Assembly (NCBI GenBank): GCA_965220245.1
Contig: CBDCPI010000008.1
Coordinates: forward strand, 620,001-684,000
Source: CBDCPI01 sp965220245
GTDB lineage: Bacteria > Chloroflexota > Dehalococcoidia > Lucifugimonadales > UBA3495
DNA length: 64,000 nucleotides
Direction: 5' to 3'
The notes under the pieces are model-generated. The model saw only the letters and a program-made list of their open reading frames with translations, did no database searches and was not told the DNA's origin. Of the stretch, positions 8,598 through 17,106 are shown in pieces. Made by a program: the position numbers and the translations under genes. The number at the start of each line of letters is the position of its first letter. Positions within the stretch are counted from its first letter, which is position 1.

Positions 8598-8852
8598 ATG
8601 GACTACAATAGGGATTTGACCCCGGCGGCCCTCTACGCCTGGGTCTCAAGCGACCGCCAGGACGTGGACCTCTCCGTGGCCGCCCAGCTACGGGCGCTGC
8701 GGGACTACGCCAGAAACAACGGCTACTCCATCGCCCGCGAGTACGTGGACGAGGCCGAGAGCGGCCGTATCGCCGACCGGCCTCAGTTCCGGCAGATGAT
8801 CGACGAGGGCAGCAGGAACAACGCCCCCTTTCAGGTCATATTATTCCACTAG
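8598..8852 (+). pseudogene. serine recombinase N-terminal stump
   Basis: 84 residues from an ATG at 8598 with AAGGAG upstream. YAWVSSDRQ carries the catalytic serine of the resolvase/invertase domain, and ARNNGYSIAREYVDEAESG continues the fold. Translation stops after FQVILFH, just where the family normally runs on into the rest of the catalytic core. It is therefore a truncated large serine recombinase or resolvase, probably a trace of how the patch moved. The next 235 bp (8853-9087) hold no convincing gene. Confidence 0.75.
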
Positions 8853-9087
8853 AAGGGGATGAGGGCGGCACGTGCGACTACGCAGAGACAGTGATGGCGG
8901 TCTGAGGAGGTGTCCCTGAGGGTGGCCGGCAGGAAAGCGAGTAGCAGGGAACCCTTGTTAACCGGGCTGGCGCGAGTCCGCGAGGTCGTTGGGTGAGCCG
9001 GGGATTGACAGTGTCGAAGGGAGCAGAGGATGACCGTCACCTTCTGGGAATGACAGGCAAGCGGTCAAAGAACAGGAGCGCACCGAT

Positions 9088-10200
9088 ATGATCAACCATC
9101 CGCCATTCATGCCAATCAAATTAGTTGAAAAAGGAGCTTCGGAACACGAGGCCACCGAACTGCACTGCGCGTTCTTCTTAGACCCGGAGCATCAATTTAT
9201 TTGGAACGGCCACAGCGCAATTGACGAGTACTACGAACACCGAATTAGCGAAATATTGACCAGTATCACATCGCAGCTGGATCATCTGTCGGCCGACCCT
9301 GAAATTCCCGGGTCTGCCAGCAACGGCAAACTGGCTCTGCCCAATGTCAAGGCGGCCATCAAACAAGTAATCAACTCAAACGAAGAGGAATTTTTAGATG
9401 GCGTAAGAAAAGTCTACATTGTCCACCCTCCTTCATTACAAGAAGACGCCATTGGCATGATGAGCACACTGCCGGCAGCTGGAATAAACAGCAGTACCAG
9501 ACTCATCAGCTTGGTAAATGAGGGGACGACGAAGGTCTTCCCGATAGAAACGTTCTGTATGAAACTGCATCGAGCTCCTTTCGAATCAACGGGATGGATG
9601 ACAATACTATTCGACCCGGAAAGGCCGGTGGTACAGATTCTCGTCCCAGCAGGCCAACCAGCAGCTATCCTGGCTCCCCTTTATGGCTTGGGAAATACGG
9701 TGAACACAGAACGGCTGGCAATGGACGCCATCACTTCACGACTAAACACGGGGACAAGTTCAGTAACAAGAGCAATTCATGAACCCAACAGAGATACAAC
9801 ATTCCCGGATTTCGAAGCTACGATAAGCGGACAAGAGTGGTCAATAGAAGTAACACGGCCTCTGAAAGGCATCGCCAACGGACGAGTGATAAAGGTGGGT
9901 GACCCACGACAAACAGCGATGACAATACATGCATCGAAAACTTCCCCGATAAACGAGCAAACTCTGCACGAAGCAATAACGTGCGCGATAACTGAGAAGT
10001 CTGAGAAGGCCGCAGAGTGCAAGCCAGGAACTAAATATTGCTTGGCACTGGTCAACGTAGCGGATCTCAATATCGCAAAAGAGGAGTACGACTGGACAAA
10101 ACAGGACCTTTCGAAGTTTGATGCTGTCTTGCTTCTTCGATTCCAACCCGGACGAAAAGTAAAGATAGAAAACATCAAAGGAAACCTGATCCCCAACTGA
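9088..10200 (+). CDS. predicted PD-(D/E)XK-fold protein of the cargo patch
   Basis: 370 residues; AGGAG lies 9 bp before the ATG. No named family is recognised. Near residue 238 the text FPDFEATISGQEWSIEVTR has the PD...(D/E)xT/K spacing of restriction-endonuclease-like folds, and a beta-rich C-terminus follows (KYCLALVNV, FDAVLLLRF). The N-terminal half is helical and may be a sensor. It shares low GC and direction with the GTPase gene, so the two may form one defence system. The nuclease call is inference from the motif only. Confidence 0.5.
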   Translation: MINHPPFMPIKLVEKGASEHEATELHCAFFLDPEHQFIWNGHSAIDEYYEHRISEILTSITSQLDHLSADPEIPGSASNGKLALPNVKAAIKQVINSNEEEFLDGVRKVYIVHPPSLQEDAIGMMSTLPAAGINSSTRLISLVNEGTTKVFPIETFCMKLHRAPFESTGWMTILFDPERPVVQILVPAGQPAAILAPLYGLGNTVNTERLAMDAITSRLNTGTSSVTRAIHEPNRDTTFPDFEATISGQEWSIEVTRPLKGIANGRVIKVGDPRQTAMTIHASKTSPINEQTLHEAITCAITEKSEKAAECKPGTKYCLALVNVADLNIAKEEYDWTKQDLSKFDAVLLLRFQPGRKVKIENIKGNLIPN

Positions 10201-10214
10201 AGTAGACCCGGAAA

Positions 10215-10443
10215 ATTAGACGGGGTTGGCGCGGAGCTAAGCGAGCGTCCGGCTGTTCCTGCCAGTGATACCAGCAACGGTTCCGGTGTAGCTGTCTTGC
10301 CCACAGGCGTGACGGCTCGCGCCAACTGCCCGCCCAAATTCCTCAACCCTTCCTCTATGACCGTCAAGGCCCACTCGGAGAGCATCCGATCCAACGCATT
10401 GGTCATCCCCAATTCGGTTCAGGCTGGGAAGCCAGGGCACCAT
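10215..10443 (-). pseudogene. N-terminal fragment of an element gene cut off by cargo
   Basis: AAAGGAG precedes an ATG at 10443. Reading MVPWLPSLNRIG and then, after a one-base change in a CCCC run (10407-10410), MTNALDRMLSEWALTVIEEG gives a credible helical N-terminus. The similarity to coding sequence stops near 10215, where the low-GC patch begins. It probably marks the right edge of the inserted cargo. Function unknown. Confidence 0.4.
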
Positions 10444-10554
10444 GCAATCTCCTTTGATGCCTGCTTTCTCCCTCCGTGGACTGTCAAGGGCGGCGGGATG
10501 TTGGGCCATCGGGGCGGAAAGGCTGAGGTACCTGCCGGGCCTTTTCACTTCCGG

Positions 10555-11278
10555 TCAGGCTGTTGGTCCTGCCTCCAGCCAGCCGGTGAAGTTGGAACGG
10601 GGGATGGGGCCGGTCATCCACGATGTGTCGGGCCTGGGTCTGGCGGCGGCCTCGCGTACTGCCCTCCAGCCCCTCCGGAGATTCAGGGTGTGCGGGATGC
10701 CGGCCCGGCTGGTCCAGGACATCCGCTGCCTTTCCTCGCAGGCGTTTCCCAGTTCCAGGGTGGCCCGGACGTCTTGGGCGCAGTATTCGACGACCGGCTG
10801 GCGGTTTCCCTCCTGCCACATCCGGGTTGCCAGGGCGCCGTCCATGCCCTCGGTCTTGCCGGTTGTGCCCATTCCCCGGGCGGCGGCGGCGAGCCCTATC
10901 GGGTAGCCGAGTTCGCAGAAGACGTGGAACATCATGTCCACGTGACGGACGGCCAGTTGCCGGCATTCCGCCTGCATTTCGGACTCCTCCGCGAGTACGT
11001 CGAAGTCGAAGCCCAGGCCGTTCCAGGTGAGCAGGGTGTAGCCCTGGTCCACCCGGCCTGCTAGGTCCCGGACCATCAGTCCCAGTTCGTTTCCGGCCCA
11101 TTTTTTCTGCGATGCCGCCGTCTGAGTCCGCGCCGTGCCAGATGAGGGACTCGGGGAAGTCGAGGGCGTATGCTGCGGCGCAGCCGATTCCCAGGGGCCG
11201 GTGTTCCCGCCAGTCCTCCCCTTGGGGGAACAGCTTGACGGTTTCCAGGTCGAACGCCAGGTAGCGTCTTCTTGTCAT
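10555..11278 (-). CDS. DnaQ-like 3'-5' exonuclease, frameshifted
   Basis: The N-terminal frame starts MTRRRYLAFDLET (ExoI motif DxE, 11278) and the C-terminal frame carries TWNGLGFDFDVL (ExoII) and YCAQDV (ExoIII, YxxxD). Together they give the DEDDy exonuclease set. The frames join if one base is dropped from the six-T run at 11101-11106 (plus strand). About 240 residues when repaired. Likely a proofreading or repair exonuclease for the element's replication; a possible partner of its own sliding clamp. Confidence 0.75.
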
Positions 11279-11284
11279 GTTCTT

Positions 11285-11506
11285 TCAGCCTTTCTGCAGC
11301 CAGCAGGCGCCGACCGCCATTACTTGGATGATTTCCGTTTGCAGGTTTTCCCAGTCTTCCTCCTGGATGGCCCGGGCTATCTCGCCCATCTCTTCCACCA
11401 TAATCCGGAGGTATGTCTCCGGGTCCAGGTCCCGGCCGGCCCCCCACATTTCAATTTGCCGGGCGCGTTCCTTTTCGACGAGCTGGAAAATCTCCTTGAG
11501 TTCCAT
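11285..11506 (-). CDS. MazG-like NTP pyrophosphohydrolase
   Basis: 73 residues. RARQIEMWG, EEMGEIARAI and LQTEIIQVMAV form the ExxE...ExxD-like helical core of all-alpha NTP pyrophosphatases of the MazG/HisE group. Such enzymes clean up or reshape nucleotide pools and are common on phages and plasmids. The short length fits the single-domain phage type. The second metal-binding pair is only partly conserved (TEIIQV), so activity is uncertain. Confidence 0.65.
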   Translation of the reverse strand: MELKEIFQLVEKERARQIEMWGAGRDLDPETYLRIMVEEMGEIARAIQEEDWENLQTEIIQVMAVGACWLQKG

Positions 11507-11507
11507 G

Positions 11508-11636
11508 TCACCTGGTCCAGGGGTTGAGAATGGCCAGGGCGCATTTGAGACAGCACATGGCGGTTACCCTTTCCTTTGCGTCCGCTTGCCTGAGCGCTTC
11601 CCAGGCCCGCTCCTGCCAGTATTCGTTGATGGTCAT
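11508..11636 (-). CDS. 42-residue ORF
   Basis: Starts MTINEYWQERAWEALRQAD, contains CCLKC, and ends 1 bp before the MazG-like ATG, a spacing typical of coupled genes. Alpha-helical composition. No function can be assigned. Confidence 0.4.
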   Translation of the reverse strand: MTINEYWQERAWEALRQADAKERVTAMCCLKCALAILNPWTR

Positions 11637-11707
11637 TGGATTCTCCCTGCGGCTGCGTCCTGTTTTGCTGTCTGCGGCCGGTTGGGTTGGTCAGTCTGGG
11701 CTTCGGG

Positions 11708-11944
11708 TTAGCAGGACCGCTCTTCCTTTGGTTGCCCGACTTGGCGGATGTAGTCCTGCTCCCGCTCGGCGGCCTCGATCACCAGCTTGATAAACTCCTC
11801 GCTGGCTTCCGGGAAGGCGTGTTCCCGGATGACTGCCTCGGTGGCGGGCCACTCGGGCGTCTGGACCCAATTGCAGGGGCCGATTCCCCTGATGTGATAC
11901 CAGCCTGTTGAAATCTGTTTTAGCCCGGTGATTCGCTCGGCCAT
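11708..11944 (-). CDS. small hypothetical protein
   Basis: 78 residues beginning MAERITGLKQISTGWYHIRG. Mixed beta then helical C-terminus (EEFIKLVIEAAEREQDYI). It overlaps the Fic gene by 25 bp, so the two are likely co-translated. A Fic-associated antitoxin normally carries the inhibitory motif (S/T)xxxE(G/N); none is obvious here. Confidence 0.5.
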   Translation of the reverse strand: MAERITGLKQISTGWYHIRGIGPCNWVQTPEWPATEAVIREHAFPEASEEFIKLVIEAAEREQDYIRQVGQPKEERSC

Positions 11945-12660
11945 TCAAGCCTCTCTGTTTTCCCCTTTTTCTGTTGGGAATGGGCGGGTTTCCGGTATAG
12001 CAGGGTCTCTTCCATCACCCCGGTCACGAACCAGTCCAGGTAGGGGCGCCAGTCTCCGGCGCCCAGCAGACGGTAGTATTCCTGCCGGTGGTTCAGAATG
12101 TATTCGCTCAGGGGCAGGGGCGCTTCCAGGAGCCGGTTGATCAGGGCCCGTCCGGTGCGGCCGTTGCCGTCGGCGAAGGGGTGGATGGTCTCGAACTGGA
12201 GGTGGGCCCAGGCGGCTTGGGCCACCGGGTTCAGACCGGTGGCGGCGGCGTAGGCGAACAGCTCGTCCATCAGGGCCGGCAGCAGCGCCGGCGCCGGGGG
12301 CCGGTGTCTTCCGACGGTTACTCTGACGGTTCGGTACCGCCCCGGTTGGGCGTGGTGTTGCCCGTTCATCATGGCCCGGTGCATGTCCAGCAGGGCCGCT
12401 TGGGATACTGGGGCTTGGACGTATTCCAAGAGAGCTTCGTGGTGGAGCAGGACGGCTTCCGTCCGGTGCTCGCCCTCGATGGCTGCGGAATGCCTGGCCT
12501 CGGCGAACAGGAGCTCGTTTGCGGCCTGCATGTCGGTCTTGGAAGGAAACGTCTCTCTGAGCATCCGGGTCGCTTCTTCCAGCCGCCGGGCTGCCGCTTT
12601 GTCCCGGGTTGAGGCTTGGCCCGGGGCGGGGGCGTGGAGAAATATGCTCCGGTCTGTCAT
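11920..12660 (-). CDS. Fic domain protein (AMPylase-type)
   Basis: 246 residues. The core motif HPFADGNGRTGRALINRL lies near residue 160, a full HPFxxGNGRxxR. An N-terminal inhibitory-like helix with SAAIEGEH near residue 57 resembles the class II self-inhibitory (S/T)xxxE(G/N) segment, so the protein may be autoinhibited. Fic enzymes transfer AMP or similar groups to Ser/Thr/Tyr of target proteins. It sits beside the PRTRC cassette, so a role in modifying host proteins is possible but unproven. Confidence 0.9.
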   Translation of the reverse strand: MTDRSIFLHAPAPGQASTRDKAAARRLEEATRMLRETFPSKTDMQAANELLFAEARHSAAIEGEHRTEAVLLHHEALLEYVQAPVSQAALLDMHRAMMNGQHHAQPGRYRTVRVTVGRHRPPAPALLPALMDELFAYAAATGLNPVAQAAWAHLQFETIHPFADGNGRTGRALINRLLEAPLPLSEYILNHRQEYYRLLGAGDWRPYLDWFVTGVMEETLLYRKPAHSQQKKGKTERLEWPSESPG

Positions 12661-12782
12661 GTTGGGTCCTCGTTATTGGGTCCCGTGTTTCTGGGCACTG
12701 TCAGTCCTTGCCAGTGTGGACTCAGAAAGCCGGTGAAAATTGCCGGAATATTCGCGGCCTGGCGGTCTTTCAACCGGGGATG

Positions 12783-13373
12783 TCAGCTTTCCAGGTCATC
12801 GAACATCGAGAGGGTCCGCGGCTGGTTTTGGGCCGGGGTTGCTTCCGGCTGTCGCGTCTGGCTTTCCTCCCGCGGGGCCTCCGGCTGTTGGGCCCGGGGT
12901 TCCCGCTGCGAGGACTGCCGCCGGCGGGCGGGGGACGGCCGGCTGCGGGCGGGGTGCTTGGGGCTTGTTTCCCACTGCGCCTTCGCCCTTTCGACAACGC
13001 CGGGGAGTTCCCGGAGCAGCCGGTCTATGTCGGTGTGGTCGAAGGTTTCGAGGAAGGGGTCGGTCCCGGTGCGCTGCAGCCCGGCCAGGGCTTTCCCGTT
13101 TCTGATGGAGAGGACGATCTTCAGGTCCTCCGGGTTTTCGCCGCTCTCCGCTTCGGGAGCGGGTCCGGTGTCCTCGGCTTCGCCGTTGCCCTCCTCGTCC
13201 CCGTCGGCGCCGGTCTCTTCGTTCTCCGGATCGGCGTGGTTGTCCTCTTCGTTCTTGGCTCCGTTCCCGGCCTCGCCGTTCCCGGCTTCTTCGTTCCCGG
13301 CTTCTTCGTTCCCGGCCTCTCCGGGGTCTATCTCTCCGGACCGGACTTCGCCGGTCTCCGTTTCGTCAGTCAT
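12783..13373 (-). CDS. acidic-repeat protein at PRTRC cassette
   Basis: 196 residues. Residues 18-75 are very acidic with short repeats (GNEEAGNEEAGNGEAGNG). A compact central domain follows (LKIVLSIRNGKALAGLQRTG, then ELPGVVERAKAQW) and a basic, Gln/Pro-rich tail ending LSMFDDLES. The central domain is in the place of PRTRC protein E but similarity is weak. The charge pattern suggests a scaffold or nucleic-acid mimic. Intact, last gene of the ubiquitin-like block. Confidence 0.5.
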   Translation of the reverse strand: MTDETETGEVRSGEIDPGEAGNEEAGNEEAGNGEAGNGAKNEEDNHADPENEETGADGDEEGNGEAEDTGPAPEAESGENPEDLKIVLSIRNGKALAGLQRTGTDPFLETFDHTDIDRLLRELPGVVERAKAQWETSPKHPARSRPSPARRRQSSQREPRAQQPEAPREESQTRQPEATPAQNQPRTLSMFDDLES

Positions 13374-13418
13374 GGCCCGTCTCTCTTTCCTTATCCTGGG
13401 TGCGTCTCCTGCTGCCTG

Positions 13419-14288
13419 TTAGTGGACTCCATCGCAGATGTGGCAGTACTCGCCGACCTGGCCGTCTTCGTCGTACCCGTCTTCTTCCCGGGTTGCCATC
13501 GCTTCGGGAAGCTTCCCGGCGATTTGCGCCACCGCCTCCGGGGTGGCGTAGCTCGGGGTTACCGTGCCCTGCTCCAGGTCCAGGTACAGGGCCATGAAGG
13601 GGCAGGTCCCGGCGGCCATTCGCCGCACCACCTGGACCACCATCGAGGCCATCACGTTGTTGATGGTCGGGTCTTGGTCAGTCAGGTCCAGCGCCGCGGC
13701 GCAGTCGATGTCCGGCGGGGTGTCCGGGACCGCGGTCAGCAGGTCGGGGCGCTGCAGCGTCGGCCCCGGCAGCCGGTGGCACACCGTTCCCTCGAAGGCT
13801 TCGCTCAGCTGCTCCGGGCAGGTCGTGTTTCCGATGAGGACCTGTCCCCAGTTGGTCCCGTTCCCGGCGTCGATGAGCCACAGCCTGCCCTGGTTTCCCT
13901 CCAGGGCTTCGGCCATTTCCCTCCGGGCTGCGGCGTTGTCGACGCAGCCGATCAGCAGCGCCGGCTTGTACCGGGGCAGCCCGGGATAGTCCTTTTCACC
14001 GTCGGGGGCGAAGGGATGCGTCGAGTACTCCATGGGCCGGCCGTAGGCCCGGGCCAGCCTCTCCGCCAGCGCCTGGCTCTTGAACTTTCCCACATCCTCT
14101 TGGTAGAAGTTCTGCCGGAGCAGGTTGTGGGGTTCCACCCGGTCGTGGTCGACGAGGGTGATCCGGGCGTTCCGCCCGGTGAAGAGCCGGCACAGGTGTT
14201 CCGCGACGAATCCGCCGGTGCCGCCGCAGCCGACGATCACCATCCGGGGCTCGGCCGCCATGAATCTGTTGCTCAGGTAGTAGGGCAT
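13419..14288 (-). CDS. PRTRC ThiF-family E1-like adenylyltransferase
   Basis: 289 residues; start at 14288 with GGGGGAAG upstream. VGCGGTGG is the glycine-rich ATP loop, and TLVDHDRVEPHNLLRQ is the E1 signature with Asp and Asn/Arg for adenylation. CPEQ, VCHRLPG and YCHICDG provide candidate thioester or zinc cysteines. By family knowledge it should adenylate the C-terminal glycine of a ubiquitin-like protein, here most likely the product at 16830, and pass it to the E2-like protein. Confidence 0.88.
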   Translation of the reverse strand: MPYYLSNRFMAAEPRMVIVGCGGTGGFVAEHLCRLFTGRNARITLVDHDRVEPHNLLRQNFYQEDVGKFKSQALAERLARAYGRPMEYSTHPFAPDGEKDYPGLPRYKPALLIGCVDNAAARREMAEALEGNQGRLWLIDAGNGTNWGQVLIGNTTCPEQLSEAFEGTVCHRLPGPTLQRPDLLTAVPDTPPDIDCAAALDLTDQDPTINNVMASMVVQVVRRMAAGTCPFMALYLDLEQGTVTPSYATPEAVAQIAGKLPEAMATREEDGYDEDGQVGEYCHICDGVH

Positions 14289-14329
14289 TTTCTTCCCCCT
14301 GGGTTGTGTGGGCGCCTTGGTTCCCGGTG

Positions 14330-15034
14330 CTATTCCGGCCCTTCGCCGGCCAGCCTGACCCCGGGGTTGGGGCCGCTGAAGACTTGGGGCCAGCCCGCCG
14401 GGCCGAAGTGGCCGTACACCCCGGCCCGCAGCTTCACTTCCGGCAGCATCGACTCCACCCTTCCCACCACGCCGTAGATGCGCAGACCCTGCTCGTCCCG
14501 GTCGTCGGTCTTCGAGAAGAAGGCCCGCATCCCGGGGTGGGAGTGAAACTCCGCCACCGTGCCCGTGGGCGGCTCGTATCGGAGGGAGCCCCCGGTCCCT
14601 TCCTGTTCCGGCATCACCAGGCGGTACTCCTCCCCGTCCCACCGGACGGCGAAGAACCGCTCGGTGTCTGGGGCGGCCTGCATCCAGCGCAGGCCCAGCT
14701 CGAAGAGGGTCCCGGGAATCAGGCCGTTGGCCAGTCCCACCTTCCCGGTGAGCGGGGCCAGTCCGCGCACCTTTGCCCGGGCCGCCAGCACCCGGACCGC
14801 CAGGTCCCGGTTCTTGGCTTGCACGTACAGGCCGTTCCCGGCCAGCACGTAGTCGTAGCCCACTCCCGGGGAGCCGGTTAGCCCGTCCTTCCGGTTGACC
14901 AGGTATCCCACCGGCTCCGCGGGCGCGGGTCCCGCTGGCTCTCCGGCGGTTTCGGGCTTCCTACGGGAGTCCCATGGCGTCAGCGACCGTACACTGGAAA
15001 ACCAGGTCATCCAGGGGGTATTCCGGTTGGTCAT
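14330..15034 (-). CDS. PRTRC protein A, JAB/MPN deubiquitinase-like
   Basis: 234 residues from the first ATG at 15034, which overlaps the previous gene by 74 bp; an internal GTG near 14913 may be the true start. The metal motif TVAEFHSHPGM (HxHP) near residue 168 is followed by FSKTDDRDEQGL, giving the JAMM set H-x-H-x(n)-S/T-x-x-D. Such peptidases trim the C-terminus of Ub-like precursors or remove them from targets. Confidence 0.82.
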   Translation of the reverse strand: MTNRNTPWMTWFSSVRSLTPWDSRRKPETAGEPAGPAPAEPVGYLVNRKDGLTGSPGVGYDYVLAGNGLYVQAKNRDLAVRVLAARAKVRGLAPLTGKVGLANGLIPGTLFELGLRWMQAAPDTERFFAVRWDGEEYRLVMPEQEGTGGSLRYEPPTGTVAEFHSHPGMRAFFSKTDDRDEQGLRIYGVVGRVESMLPEVKLRAGVYGHFGPAGWPQVFSGPNPGVRLAGEGPE

Positions 15035-15644
15035 TCAGCTCCTCCCAGAGGTCCATCAGCCTGTCCGGGTATTTCCTTGACCGGTTCCGCAGGTCCCCGG
15101 TCATCGAGAAGTATGACTGGAAGAAGGACTCGGGGATTTCCCCCGGTTCTTGGGGGAACCGGGGGCTGCCGGGGCAGACCCGCCCGTCGGCGAAGACGTT
15201 GAAGCTGGGGGCGCGGAACAGCTCGTCGTTCTCTCCGGCGGGCCGGGCCTTGGCGGCGAAGACCCACGGCGGCCGCGCCGGGGAGCAGATGAACAGCAGC
15301 CCCGGCATCGGGAGCCTCAGCCGCGCCGGTGGCTCGAAGGCCTTTGCTTGGAGCGCTACCGGCCACACTCCCGGCGGCCGCCACAGTGCCGCTATGGCCC
15401 CGGCCTCGCTCTGCTTCCACCACAGGGTGTCCGGCGGCAGCAGCCCCGACGAGAAGTCCAGGCGCAGGGTCAATGCCGCCGCCACGTCGTCGGCTGAGAC
15501 CATCTTCAGTTGGACCGCGCCGCCGTCGAAGGTCTTCAGGATGATGCTTTCCGAGTAGATGTTCAGCTGGATCTCCAGCCGGTCTTCGGGCACCCCGCTG
15601 TTCGGGGGCAGCGCCCACCGGGTCCGGTTGTCCGTTTCAGTCAT
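14961..15644 (-). CDS. PRTRC protein B, E2-like
   Basis: 227 residues. N-terminal beta-rich part (LEIQLNIYSESIILKTF), then RLPMPGLLFICSP and FNVFADGRVCPGS near residue 155, the position where E2 conjugating enzymes of prokaryotic Ub systems place their catalytic cysteine after an (H/N)V..G..C pattern. E2 identity of PRTRC B is known for related operons; the exact cysteine is my inference. Overlaps the JAB gene at one end and the next gene at the other. Confidence 0.75.
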   Translation of the reverse strand: MTETDNRTRWALPPNSGVPEDRLEIQLNIYSESIILKTFDGGAVQLKMVSADDVAAALTLRLDFSSGLLPPDTLWWKQSEAGAIAALWRPPGVWPVALQAKAFEPPARLRLPMPGLLFICSPARPPWVFAAKARPAGENDELFRAPSFNVFADGRVCPGSPRFPQEPGEIPESFFQSYFSMTGDLRNRSRKYPDRLMDLWEELNDQPEYPLDDLVFQCTVADAMGLP

Positions 15645-16527
15645 TGTTTTCTTCCTCCGGTCCCGGTTGTTCCGGTCCTTCCGCTTCTCTCAGGACGGCT
15701 TCCGTGTCCATGGTCTCCAGCCGCGCCAGGATGAAGTCCAGCGCCTCGGCGAACCTCCCCGGCGGGTCCTCTTCCATCCACTTTGCCGTCCGGTTCATGG
15801 AGCTGATGATCTTTTCCGCTTTCCGCCACTCCCCGGCGGCGTACTCGATGACCTCCCGGTCCCAGGGGTCGGAGTAGCCCCCTTCCACCGCGTCCTGGTG
15901 GGAGTAGTCGATGAAGAAGTTGCCGGAGACCGAGCAGACCCAGGACACGGTGTCCCAGACTCCCTCGAACTCGGTGTCCCTGACCGCTTCCCGCACCAGC
16001 GCCGGGTGAATCCCGTCTTCCGGGATTCTTTTCAGGACTTCTTCGGGGACGGCCTCCTTGGCCGATTCCAGCCAGGACACCCGCATCTCGGCGTCTATCT
16101 TCCAGTAGGGTTCCTCCATTACCGGGAGGAGGGCCATCAGGCAGGTTGGAACCCCGTAGCAGTCCCATATTTCGTGCAGGTCCTCCCAGCCGATTCCCTC
16201 CAGCCCGTAGGGTATTCCCCCCCGGAGCCAGCCCCAGGGGGTTTCCTCTTCGATTTCGAAGCTTTCGGTCACGCCGGAGATGAAATACCCGGAGAGGGGA
16301 AAGAACTTCTCGCCGAAGGCGGCGGCGAACCTTTCCATCCGGTGGCCGGTCCCGGCGCCGGAGAGGATGGCTCCGGCCTCCCCGGGCAGGTATTCCCGGA
16401 CCAGGTTGTTAAACCACCGGTAGTCCTCGGCGCCGCCGGCCATCAGGAGCAGCTCGTGGAGTGATGGGGGAGGCCGCCGGGCCAAGCCGGCCAGGGCGCT
16501 CAGCCTTGGTGGAGCGTGAGTTTCCAT
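15637..16527 (-). CDS. conserved protein of PRTRC cassette
   Basis: About 296 residues, start at 16527 preferred over a GTG at 16542. Acidic, aromatic-rich, no known domain. Notable segments: FNNLVREYLPGE, SGYFISGVTESFEIEEE, and a WDTVSWVCSVSGNFFIDYSHQD core. It overlaps both neighbours, so it is part of the same operon. It may be a cassette-specific substrate or adaptor; PRTRC protein F occupies this position in some operons, but I cannot confirm homology. Confidence 0.55.
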   Translation of the reverse strand: METHAPPRLSALAGLARRPPPSLHELLLMAGGAEDYRWFNNLVREYLPGEAGAILSGAGTGHRMERFAAAFGEKFFPLSGYFISGVTESFEIEEETPWGWLRGGIPYGLEGIGWEDLHEIWDCYGVPTCLMALLPVMEEPYWKIDAEMRVSWLESAKEAVPEEVLKRIPEDGIHPALVREAVRDTEFEGVWDTVSWVCSVSGNFFIDYSHQDAVEGGYSDPWDREVIEYAAGEWRKAEKIISSMNRTAKWMEEDPPGRFAEALDFILARLETMDTEAVLREAEGPEQPGPEEENND

Positions 16528-16730
16528 TTCAGTCCCCGGCACAGCCGCTTGGTGGCGTTCGAGTAGTTTTCAGCTTCCGCCTTGGCCGTCTCGAATTCGG
16601 AGTCCTGTTTCACCAGGCGGTCGAAGTCTATCGAGCCGTCGGGCCGGGCGGCCTCCGCCGCCATTTCCAGTATCCGGAGCCGGGTCTCGGGGACGGCCTT
16701 CAGCAGGCCGGTAAGTGTCCGGTTGTCCAT
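16500..16730 (-). CDS. small helical protein of PRTRC cassette
   Basis: 76 residues; GAGGAGG precedes ATG at 16730. Entirely helical in composition (RLRILEMAAEAARPDGSIDF, KAEAENYSNATKRL). It overlaps the next gene by 28 bp. Unknown function. Confidence 0.6.
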   Translation of the reverse strand: MDNRTLTGLLKAVPETRLRILEMAAEAARPDGSIDFDRLVKQDSEFETAKAEAENYSNATKRLCRGLKWKLTLHQG

Positions 16731-16767
16731 CGGGGTTTCCTCCTCGTTGGGAGTGGTCGGCGGCCAG

Positions 16768-16862
16768 TGAGTAGTGGATAGTGAGTAGTGGATAGTGAAC
16801 GGAGCTTGTCCCGGCGGCGGAACTAATCGCTAACCACTATCCACTCGCCCTGCTATCCACTC
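16768..16862. repeat. VNTR hairpin C
   Basis: AGTGGATAGTG units, spacer GCTTGTCCCGGCGGCGGAAC, then CACTATCCACTC units. Shares the spacer with hairpin B. The leftmost units are read as the last ten codons of the Ub-like gene. Confidence 0.85.
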
Positions 16863-17051
16863 CCCGCCGCCCTTGGTCCCGGCGCGGCGCTGGAACTCGT
16901 ACAGGGTGTCCTCGCCCCGCTTGGTCTCCCTCACCGTCGCGGTGGCGATCTCGCCGTAGAAGTCGGCGAGGTGGCTCTTCACCTCCTCGACCGACAGGTT
17001 GGGGCCGGGGTCGGGGAATTCCCTTTCGTCATAGATGAATATTCGGGCCAT
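16830..17051 (-). CDS. PRTRC protein C, ubiquitin-like
   Basis: 73 residues. IYDEREFPDPGPNLSVEEVKSHL and ATATVRE...LYEFQRRAGTKG match the compact beta-grasp PRTRC C family almost throughout. The family normally ends at or just after GTKG; here translation goes on as GGEWIAGRVDSG, with the extra residues encoded by VNTR hairpin C. The result is an internal GGG followed by a short tail, like a Ub precursor needing removal of its tail by the JAB protease before E1 can act. Maturation at GG is inference. Confidence 0.85.
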   Translation of the reverse strand: MARIFIYDEREFPDPGPNLSVEEVKSHLADFYGEIATATVRETKRGEDTLYEFQRRAGTKGGGEWIAGRVDSG

Positions 17052-17106
17052 GACGGTCTTCTCCTTTTGGCTGGGTTTCCATTTGGCCGGGTTTCCATGT
17101 TTCGGG

